Shown here in pieces: positions 48,701-60,700 of a stretch of DNA of 64,000 nt (position 1 is the stretch's first letter; every line of letters begins with the position of its first letter). The stretch is from assembly GCA_950097015.1 (NCBI GenBank), contig CATNEN010000025.1, positions 6,748,001 through 6,812,000 of the forward strand, read 5' to 3'. This stretch comes from Macrostomum hystrix. Taxonomy: Eukaryota > Platyhelminthes > Macrostomidae. The translations under genes were made by a program, and so were the position numbers. The notes below the pieces were generated by a model, which did no database searches, was not told where the DNA came from, and worked only from the letters and a program-made list of their open reading frames with translations.

Positions 48701-51700
48701 GTGCTCAGGAGTCAGCGGAATGGGCAGAATTGCCTCCTAGCTGGCTGCGGGTCTAGTGTCACCAAATAATTGCAACCGTCCTGAAATTATTATTATTAAC
48801 TATTATTATGACTAATTATAATTCGCTCCTCGCCGAATCCGCTATTGCCAATTCCAGCCGATCTGGAGAGACGCCTAGCTGAGAGTTTTCGCGACCTGAC
48901 GGAGATTGAGCAGGACCTGATGATTCTAAACTCACCTGCGCTTAACTCACTGTCCTTTCTGTCCAATCTGCGTGTTATACACGGCCGGCGCTACAATGAT
49001 ATGGGCATAATGAAGTAGGTGAAAATGGTAGTCTATTTGGACTTTATTGTATTTACTTTTATGTTCGTGAGTCTCCGATTTCTCCCATCCCTGACTCTCC
49101 GAATTCTCCCATCCCTGACTCTCCGATTTCTCCCATCCCTGACTCTCAGATTTCTTCCATCTCTGACTCTCCGATTTCTCCTATCCCTGACTCTCAGATT
49201 TCTCCCATCGCTGACTCTCAGATTTCTCTCATCTCTGACTCTCAGATTTCTCCCATCTTTGACTCTCAGATTTCTCCCATCACAGACTCATTGATTTTCC
49301 AATCCTTGACTGTCTTTTTTCTCCTCATCTGACTCACAGACAAATTAATTGCAAACTCCCAGTGTTATTTTTTTCTCCCGTTTCTCCCGCTCTTACTAAA
49401 GCAGCCAGCAGAAGGAGACGGCCACGCTGACAGTTGAGCACACCGACTTTCTTCAATCGCTGTGGAACACAACCAACGGCAGGCGGGTACTTATCGCTCG
49501 CGGCAAAGTTCGCTTCTACATGAATAGGCGCCTGTGCAATCATCACATTCTAGAATTTGTTAAAAACACTCTAAACGTCGTGGATACCGTTGATGTGGCT
49601 CAAGATTTATCTCCGCGCACCAATGGCGACCTGGCATCGTGCATTAATCGCACCTTTGACATTGTGGTCGGCCTAGTCACCTCTCGGGGTGTGATGCTTC
49701 ACTGGCCAATGCTGGAGGTGAAAGACAGCCGATCTCTGCTTGGATATTCAATTTATTACCGCCAAGTCCAGCCAGGTAAAACTGTCCAGTACGCGGATCC
49801 TTCTACCTGCGAAATTCGCAAGTGGCAAACAGTATTCACCACCTGCACTAATCTGTTTGTGCCGGACAACATCATGGCCACCAGCGTCAATACTAAATCC
49901 GGCGTTAAACTCGGTGACGACGGCAAAGTTGAAGGCGTCGACAAGCTGCGCGTCTCCTGTCACCTGTCCAATTGTTCGCAGTGCGTCGGCGACTGTGAGA
50001 GAAAACTGTCACCGCGCCAGTGCCAGTTCATGGTGCCAGTAAGTTTACTTGCGCGCCTATGACTGTGGAGACCCGTTCTGACAACCTTCTCTGACACCCC
50101 AACTCTTCCCCTGACACCCGGACTCTTCTTCTGACACCCCAACTCTTCTCCTGACACCCCAACTCTTCTTCTGACACCCCAACTCTTCACCTGACATCCA
50201 GACTCTTCTTCTGACACCCCAACTCTTCTTCTGACACCCCAAGTCTTGTTAAATCACCTGAACTTGTTGAAGCGCCTATGACTGTGGAGACCCGATCTGA
50301 CAACCTTCCCTGACACCCCAACTCCTCTCCTGACACCCGGACTCTTCTTCTGACACCCCAACTCTTCTCCTGACACCCGGACTCTTCTTCTGACACCCCA
50401 ACTATTCTTCTGACACCCCAACTCTTCTCCTTACACTCGGACTTTTCTTCTGACACCCCAACTCTTCTCCTGACACCCAACTCTTCTTCTGACACCCCAA
50501 GTCTTGTTAAATCACCTGAACTATTCTGTGACACCCCAACTCTTCTCCTGACACCCAACTCTTCTCGGGACACCCCAACTCTTCTCCTGACACCCCAACT
50601 CTTCTCCTGACACCCCAACTCTTCTCCTGACACCCCAACTCTTCTCCTGACACCCCAACTCTTCTCCTGACACCCCAACTCTTCTCCTGACACCCCAACT
50701 CTTCTCCTGACACTCGGACTTTTCTTTTGACACCCACTGTCCTATCTAATACCAGGAAAGAAACTACGAGTATAATTGTGCATTATGCATGTAGCTATTA
50801 TATCAAATTTTCAGGTTCTTATTAGTTTAATTCACAAGCGATGACTCTATCCCTACTCCAATATATCGTTCCCCTCCAGTCACATGACCCGCTTAAAAGT
50901 ACACAGTAGGCTGAGCAAACTTTCCTGGTCCCAACCTGCGAGTCTGGTCTGCTTCTATAAGTGGAAGGGCAGATTGTCTCGATCTCTCATTTGTTTCATT
51001 TTATCAGTAGATAAATTGATCATATATGCTACAAAGTGTTGCATTTTTATGGCCTATAGTTATTATATAGTTAAGTAGCGTGCCTGTTAAATGAGGGTTC
51101 GATATTTGGACTCCACTTCAGTGGAAATTGTACCGACTGACTCCATCTGATAGCGTCTAACTGCATCGCGAGATCGTTAAATGTACTTTTGGCTAGCAAA
51201 TTATGGGATAGAAGTTGTGTACTTTATTTTCTAGTTTCGATCTGCCTTCATTCGTGGCCGAATATTGATCTAGTCTCCGGATCTGTTCTCTTTCTGCACA
51301 GTCAGTCCTACTTATAATAAATCACTAGCTACGAGTAGCCTAATCTTCATTTTACATGCAGTTCTTAGCAGCTCAGACCTATCATTCTGTGGCTTAATAA
51401 TCTTCTCTTCATTCGAATCGCTCACAACTCGCTAGTCACGTCCGAGCCCCACCCCGTCCTAAAAAACCAAGCTGGCGCTTATGAGAATAGCCATCAGTTC
51501 AGTGTGTCTATCTAAAACAAATTTGTATCAGCTTTTCTTTGTTAGATTTATGATTCTTGTTATAGAGTACAGATTAGAACTTATACGAATCTTGCTAGTC
51601 AGTTTATGTCAGATCTAGTCAGATCAGACTAGTCTGACAGCATAGATCACTGTCTTGTTTTACTTATTGTCACCTTGGTTGTCACCTGTCCTCACTGATA

Positions 51701-54700
51701 ATCACCTGTACTCACTGATAATCACCTGTCCTCACTGATAATCACCTGTCCTCACTGATAATCACCTGTCCTCACTGATAATCACCTGTCCTCACTGATA
51801 ATCACCTGTCCTCACTGATAATCACCTGTCCTCACTAATAATCACCTGTCCTCACTGATAATCACCTGTCCTCACTGATAATCACCTGTCCTCACTAATA
51901 ATCACCTGTCCTCACTGATAATACCTTGTCATCGCTGATAATCACCTGTACTTACTGATAACCACCACTCCTCACTGATAATCACATTTCCATACTAATT
52001 GTCACCTGCCGTCACTGATAATCACTGGAACCACCGTGTTTTTTGTGACCGCGTTACCATAGCAACAGCTTCTTAAAATTCGTTCGCAATCCCCATAGGG
52101 CCTGAAGCCGGCCAGCCGCTACGCCATGTTCGTGATGCCCCAGGTGGTGATCGAGCGTCAGCAGGAATACGGCAGCAAGAGTCGGATAATCTACACCGAG
52201 ACTATGCCAACTCAACCGTCGCCGCCGCACGATTTCAGCGTGGAATCCGAGAGCGCCAACGAGATCCGGTTGAAATGGAAGCCGCCTCTAAAGCCAAACG
52301 GCAATGTCACTCACTATCTGCTGCGCTTCAAAGAGATGCCCTCGCATCAGAACAATTTAATCTACGTTGACTACTGCTCAGATAGTGATAACAGACCAAT
52401 TAGTCTGGCTGCACGGGAGCAGCAGCAGCAGCAACAGCAGCAGAACGCCTTGGCCGGAGCCGGCAACGAAGACGCCTCTGGTCGGCGAATGAACTTCACG
52501 ATGGACTGCCAGAAGCACTGCTCGTGTGGAGTGCAGCCCGATCCGCGTCAGCGAGAGGACGTCATCTATTTTGAGGACACACTGTTTAAAATCATCTTCA
52601 CGCGTAGGTAAGTACATGGGGTGTTGAAGGATGTCAGAAGTAGAAATCCCGCGCTATTTTTCTCCCTGGGGAAAAACCATCACTTTTATACTCATCTGTG
52701 TCATTCATGCGGCTTTGATGTTCTCATTTATTTCATTTTTTCCATATTTCCATATTTCCCAGTGCTACAAATATGCCAGAGCAGAGTCTGTTGTTCTCTG
52801 ACTCTCAGAGTAGGCGTGAAGTCATGCGGCTTTCAACGGATTATTATCATTCAAAAGCTCATCTGATAGGCAAAAAACTTTTGGCATACAGAGTTGAGTG
52901 CATTGAATAGAATATTGATGATACTGGTTTTAAATAGAATCGTCACTCAATATAAACGAGTAATCTTAGTGTTTTCTAAAAAACTTTATTAGCTAAGGAA
53001 TACAGTGGTCTTCTAGACAATAAGAATAGGCCATTGTGCTGATCAACTAAAAGCTTATGTGCGACTAGTACACTTGTATTGTATTTTTGCTTCAGGACTT
53101 TACTTACAAAAACAAAGCTGTACTATTAGGCCGTTTCTGTCAGTGTGTCTTTCAGTGTTTTTAGCACACAAAAGAACACATGCTCCACTTAAGCATTCAT
53201 TAATAAAATCTGACGTCATATACAGACGTTAAATTCTGCCAGAATGTTTTTGTGTAACTAGCTAGGTACTAGTGTACTTATGTGATACTAGCGAACTGCA
53301 CTGTTATTAGAATTCTTATATTCTCATTAGAATCGAGTTCTCAGCCCCAAGAGAATCGTTCTCAACCCATGAGAATCGTCCTCAACCCATGAGAGTCGTC
53401 CTCAACACATTAGAGATTTGTCCTGAACCCATGAGAATCGTCCTCAACACATTAGAGATTTGTCCTGAACCCATGAGAATCGTCCTGAGCACATGAGAGA
53501 TTTGTCCTGAACCCATGAGAATCGTCCTGAGCACATGAGAGATTTGTCCTGAACCCATGAGAATCGTCCTGAGCACATGAGAGATTTGTCCTGAACCCAT
53601 GAGAATCGTCCTGAGCACATGAGAGATTTGTCCTGAACCAATGAGAATCGTCCTGAGCACATGAGAGATTTGTCCTGAACCCATGAGAATCGTCCTCAAC
53701 ACACGAGAGATTTGTCCTGAACCCATGAGAATCGTCCTCAACCCATGAGAATCGTGCTGAACCCATATGAGAATCGTCCTCAACCCATATGAGAATCGTG
53801 CTCAACCCATGAGAATCGTGCTCAACCCATGAGAATCGTCCTCAACACATGAGAATCGTCCTCAACCCATGAGAATCGTCCTCAACACATGAGAATCGTC
53901 CTCAACACATGAGAATCGTCCTCAACCCATGAGAATCGTCCTCAACACATGAGAATCGTCCTCAACCCATGAGAATCGTCCTCAACACATGAGAGATTTT
54001 TCCTGAACCCATGAGAATCGTCCTCAACACATGAGAGATTTGTCCTTAACCTATGAGAATCGTCCTCAACACATGAGAGACTTGTCCTGAACCCATGAGA
54101 ATCGTCCTCAACCCATGAGAATCGTCCTCAGCCCATGAGAATCGTCCTCAGCCCATGAGTATCGTGCTCAACCCATGAGAATCGTGCTGAACCCATATGA
54201 GAATCGTCCTCAACCCATGAGAATCGTGCTGAACCCATGAGAATCGTGCTCAACCCATATGAGAATCGTCCTCAACCCATGAGAATCGTGCTGAACCCAT
54301 GAGAATCGTCCTCAACCCATGAGAATCGTTCTGAACCTATTTGAGAATCGTCCTCAGCCCATGAGTATCGTGCTCAACCCATGAGAATCGTGCTGAACCC
54401 ATATGAGAATCGTGCTCAACCATATGAGAATCGTCCTCAACCCATGAGAATCGTGCTGAACCCATGAGAATCGTCCTCAACCCATGAGAATCGTGCTGAA
54501 CCCATGAGAATCGTCCTCAACCCATGAGAATCGTCCTCAGCCCATGAGAATCGTGCTCAACCCATATGAGAATCGTCCTCAACCCATGAGAATCGTCCTC
54601 AACACATGAGAATCGTCCTCAACCCATGAGAATCGTCCTCAACACATGAGAATCGTCCTCAACACATGAGAATCGTCCTCAACACATGAGAGATTTTTCC

Positions 54701-57700
54701 TGAACCCATGAGAATCGTCCTCAACACATGAGAGATTTGTCCTTAACCCATGAGAATCGTCCTGAACACATGAGAGATTTGTCCTCAACCCATGAGAATC
54801 GTCCTCAACACATGAGAGACTTGTCCTGAACCCATGAGAATCGTCCTCAACCCATGAGAATCGTCCTCAGCCCATGAGAATCGTCCTCAGCCCATGAGAA
54901 TCGTGCTCAACCCATGAGAATCGTGCTGAACCCATATGAGAATCGTGCTCAACCATATGAGAATCGTCCTCAACCCATGAGAATCGTTCTGAACCCATAT
55001 GAGAATCGTCCTCAACCCATGAGAATCGTTCTGAACCCATATGAGAATCGTCCTCAACCCATGAGAATCGTTCTGAACCCATATGAGAATCGTCCTCAAC
55101 CCATGAGAATCGTGCTGAACCCATGAGAATCGTGCTCAACCCATATGAGAATCGTCCTCAACCCATGAGAATCGTGCTCAACCCATATGAGAATCGTCCT
55201 CAACCCATGAGAATCGTTCTGAACCTATGTGAGAATCGTCTTCAACCCATGAGAATCGTGCTCAACCCATATGAGAATCGTGCTCAACCCATATGAGAAT
55301 CGTCCTCAACCCATGAGAATCGTTCTGAACCTATTTGAGAATCGTCCTCAACCCATGAGAATCGTGCTCAACCCATGTGAGAATCGTCCTCAACCCATGA
55401 GAATTGTTCTGAGCCTGTATCTATCCGGTCTAAAAAACGCGGCACAGAAGCGTACTGCTTTAATGTTAATATAACTAGTCTGTTCTTTGGTTTAACTAGC
55501 TAGACAATATTGTACTGTACTGACCTTTTAAGCAAACAATCTTACATTGTGTGGATTTTATTGTGTTGGTATTTCTCTAGTCCGGTGACGGTTTTTATAG
55601 ACGATAGAAAATAAACACACAGACGCTGCGTGATTGAACGACTATAAAGCTAGGCTATTTTTAGTGTGCTCAAAAACATTTTTCTACCTGCGTATTACGA
55701 CAGAGTTTGCGTGCTCACCACTAGGAGCAATTAAAAGTACTTGTGTGTAATGCGCGACAACAAAAGCAACAATAACAAGCGAGCATTTTGCACGCAAGCA
55801 CACGCACACACACACCCCTTCCTCACGCTACGTACTCGTATACGAGTATATGTATGAAGTAAATATCTTGTTTGAACTTGTAGCCTAGTGGTTAAGGCGT
55901 CGGACTCACGACTTGAAGGTCGGGGGTTCGATTCCCGACTCTACTGGAACAATTTGTGTCCTTTAGCAAGACACTTAACTCTGCATTGCTTCAGTTCACC
56001 CAGCTGTTAAATGGGAACCAGCATTAGCTGGGATAATTGAAGGTGGGTGTGGCGTCCCCCCAGTCCATGGACTGAACAGCTGTACGCAGCCTTCAGATGC
56101 GCCGCGCATTAGCTGCGGCTGTGCTGTCGGCTGCACATCTGACCCAATTGGGGCAGGTGTAATCAATTATAATTATTATTATTGAACTTGTACAATCTAT
56201 TAATGCGTAGCGTGAGTACTGAATTTTTCGTCAGGAAGTCGTGGCCATACTACTTAATAAAATGCTACTACTTTAATCTATTTATCATTTTATTCTATGC
56301 ATTTATATGTATTTATTGTTATTTTGTGAACTGGAAATAACAAAAATTTAAGCAGTCCTGAGCTAGTGCAGTGCAGTGCAATACAAAATTTTTTTCAAGT
56401 GTGAAGTTCAAAGTTCACTTTTTGCCTACCGTTTAGTTGATTCTTCAATAGTTGTCATTCTGTATTTTTTTAGAGTTTTTTAAGAAGCAGTTGACAAAAT
56501 AAACTTGGGTTAAAGATTAGTACAGCTAAGTGGTGACGTCTGTTTGTTCCCATGGAAATTAACCTCAACACCATGAGAATCGTCCTCCAACCCGATGAGA
56601 ATCGTCCTCCAACCCGATGAGAATCGTCCTCCAACACCATGAGAATCGTCCTCTAACCCGATGAGAATCGTCCTCCAACTCGATGAGAATCGTCCTCCAA
56701 CCTCATGAGAATCGTCCTCCAACCCGATGAGAATCGTCCTCCAACCTCATGAGAATCGTCCTCCAACCTCATGAGAATCGTCCTCCAACCCGATGAGAAT
56801 CGTCCCCAACCTAATGAGAATCGTCCCTAACCCGATGAGAATCGTCCCCGCCTCAATGAGAATCGTCCCCACCTCAATGAGAATCGTCCTCCAACCTCAT
56901 GAGAATCGTCCTCCAACTCGATGAGAATCGTCCTCCAACCTCATGAGAATCGTCCTCCAACCCGATGAGAATCGTCCTCCAACCTCATGAGAATCGTCCT
57001 CCAACCTCATGAGAATCGTCCTCCAACCCGATGAGAATCGTCCTCCAACCTCATGAGAATCGTCCTCCAACCCGATGAGAATCGTCCCCAACCTAATGAG
57101 AATCGTCCCTAACCCGATGAGAATCGTCCTCGCCTCAATGAGAATCGTCCCCACCTCAATGAGAATCGTCCTCCAACCTCATGAGAATCGTCCTCCAACT
57201 CGATGAGAATCGTCCTCCAACCTCATGAGAATCGTCCTCCAACCCGATGAGAATCGTCCTCCAACCTCATGAGAATCGTCCTCCAACCTCATGAGAATCG
57301 TCCTCCAACCTCATGAGAATCGTCCTCCAACCCGATGAGGGTCGTCCTCCAACCCATGAGAATCGTTCTGAACCCATATGAGAATCTCATGAGAATCGTC
57401 CCCAACCCAATAAGAATCGTCCCCAACCCTATGAGAATCGTCCCCACCTCAATGAGAATCGTCCCCGCCTCAATGAGAATCGTCCCCGCCTCAATGAGAA
57501 TCGTCCCCAACCCGATGAGAATCGTCCCCAACCCGATGAGAATCGTCCCCAACCCAATGAGAATCGTCCCTAACCCGATGAGAATCGTCCCCGCCTCAAT
57601 GAGAATCGTCCCCACCTCAATGAGAATCGTCCCCAACCCAATGAGAATCGTCCCCAACCCGATGAGAATCGTCCTCCAACCCAATGAGAATCGTCCCCAC

Positions 57701-60700
57701 CTCAATGAGAATCGTCCTCCAACCTCATGAGAATCGTCCTCCAACTCGATGAGAATCGTCCTCCAACCTCATGAGAATCGTCCTCCAACCCGATGAGAAT
57801 CGTCCTCCAACCTCATGAGAATCGTCCTCCAACCTCATGAGAATCGTCCTCCAACCCGATGAGAATCGTCCTCCAACCTCATGAGAATCGTCCTCCAACC
57901 CGATGAGGGTCGTCCTCCAACCCATGAGAATCGTTCTGAACCCATATGAGAATCTCATGAGAATCGTCCCCAACCCAATAAGAATCGTCCCCAACCCTAT
58001 GAGAATCGTCCCCACCTCAATGAGAATCGTCCCCGCCTCAATGAGAATCGTCCCCAACCCGATGAGAATCGTCCCCAACCCGATGAGAATCGTCCCCAAC
58101 CCAATGAGAATCGTCCCTAACCCGATGAGAATCGTCCCCGCCTCAATGAGAATCGTCCCCACCTCAATGAGAATCGTCCCCAACCCAATGAGAATCGTCC
58201 CCAACCCGATGAGAATCGTCCCCAACCCAATGAGAATCGTCCCCAACCCGATGAGAATCGTCCCCATCTCGATGAAAATCGTCCCCAACCTGATGAGAAT
58301 AGTCTTCTACCCATTGAGAATCGTCCCCAACCCGGTTAGAATCGTACTCAAGTCCATCTACATTACCTCTAATTGATTAAGCATCGAAACCAACCCAATC
58401 GCAGCGATATGGACAATCCAGTGTTTTCTTGCTCTTTATCTGGCGTGCCATGCAATTTTTCGCCATTCGAGTACGACCAGCTGTCGCAAGACTTGCGGCT
58501 CACAAATTGCGTCTTTTATTTTGGCGACGACCATTGTCAAAAACTGTTTAATAAGTAGATCTACGGTTACTTGTTCGCACTTTTATTGACATTAATTCAG
58601 ATCAAAGAGATTTTAAGTCTGCACTACTTTCGCATTTGTGATAGATATGCCCTCTGTTTAACTAGAAGTTTTGTTATGGTACATCAACTATTATCTATGT
58701 ACTATGCTTTTATTGAGCCGTCGTTTTTTAGAACTGCATGTACGATCTAAAAGCTACAATCAGCAATATGCCTTATTTCTTTAAGTAGGAATTTGCCAAC
58801 CTCGGACCACAAAGCTGTCTCATCTCTCCCATGTCTCATCTTTCCCATGTCTCATCTCTCCCATGTCTCATCTCTCCCGTCTCATCTCTTCCATCTTATC
58901 TTCCCCCTGTCTCATCTTTCCCATGTCTCATCTCTCCCATGTCTCATCTTTCCCATGTCTCATCTCTCCCATGTCTCATCTCTCCCATGTCTCATCTCTC
59001 CCATGTCTCATCTCTCCCATGTCTCATCTCTCCCATGTCTCATCGTTCCCATGTCTCATCTCTCCCATGTCTCATCTCTCCCATGTCTCATCTTTCCCAT
59101 GTCTCATCTTTCCCATGTCTCATCTCTCCCATGTCTCATCTTTCCCATGTCTCATCTCTCCCATGTCTCATCTCTCCCATGTCTCATCTCTCCCATGTCT
59201 CATCTCTCCCATGTCTCATCTCTCCCATGTCTCATCTCTCCCATGTCTCATCTTTCCCATGTCTCATCTCTCCCATGTCTCATCTCTCCCATGTCTCATC
59301 TCTCCCATGTCTCATCTCTCCCATGTCTCATCTTTCCCATGTCTCATCTCTCCCATGTCTCATCTTTCCCATGTCTCATCTCTCCCATGTCTCATCTCTC
59401 CCGTCTCATCTCTTCCATCTTATCTTCCCCCTGTCTCATCTTTCCCATGTCTCATCTCTCCCATGTCTCATCGTTCCCATGTCTCATCTCTCCCATGTCT
59501 CATCTCTCCCATGTCTCATCTTTCCCATGTCTCATCTCTCCCATGTCTCATCTTTCCCATGTCTCATCTCTCCCATGTCTCATCTCTCCCATGTCTCATC
59601 TTTCCCATGTCTCATCTCTCCCATGTCTCATCTCTCCCATGTCTCATCTCTCCCATGTCTCATCTCTCCCATGTCTCATCTTTCCCATGTCTCATCTCTC
59701 CCATGTCTCATCTTTCCCATGTCTCATCTTTCCCATGTCTCATCTCTCCCATGTCTCATCTCTCCCATGTCTCATCGTTCCCATGTCTCATCTCTCCCAT
59801 GTCTCATCTCTCCCATGTCTCATCTCTTCCATCTCATCTCTTCCCTCTTCTTATCTCTTCGTTCACTCATCTCTACCCTGTTTTATCTCTCCCTGCTTCA
59901 CCTCTCCTGTCTCATTTCGCCCCTGTCTCATCTCTGTCAATCCGACCCGATTGTCATATCTTGAATTGTCATCTTGGCCCGCGAGTCATGTAAGTTTTGT
60001 CCTTGCATCAGTTCATCCCCTGAGAAAAGAGTTTTAACACAGTGGAGTGCACGATCTGAGAAACATTCGGTTTTCTTCATTTCCAGAATTTTCCCACTGA
60101 AGATGGAGTCACATTTGTAATGTAACAGGCTTATTTTAATTGTTTGCCAATGTTTTTTAAATTGCTTGATGAGTTTCACTTGACACTTGACAGTAAAAAA
60201 GTGTCCCAACTTCATTTTTTCCACAGGCCCTCATTGTCGGACGATGCGGGATTAAAAATCAAAATCGAGGATTTGAAACAGCCGCGCTGGCTGACCAACT
60301 CCAGCGGGGTCGGTCGGACCCGACAGTCGGCCTCCACTGCCGCCTCTGCTTCTGCCAACCAGGAGGAGCGATGGATTCAGTCTTCAACGGCGGCGACAAC
60401 AGCTGCTCCGACTACAACAGCGCCGGTTACTAGCGCGTCGCCAACCGCTTCTACAATGAAGGCAATCCCCCAAGCTACTCCGCTACCAGCTCCTGGCTGC
60501 GACAATGAACAATGCCCCAGGAACATTGTTAAACAGTTGGAAACAGCTAGCGACAATCGGCGCTGGATTGATGGCTATGTGACTGTACGAGGCACATCCT
60601 ACACTGTCACTAATCTGAAGCACTTCACTCACTATGAACTGTCGGTGAGTGAGATCAATCTCTGTATGTCTTATGACATCTCAAATACTTTGCTCTGAGA

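Noticed and set aside
58793-60037. Three frames of 376-414 codons with SHLSHVSSLPC repeats
   Set aside because: 16-bp minisatellite in INSR intron 7.
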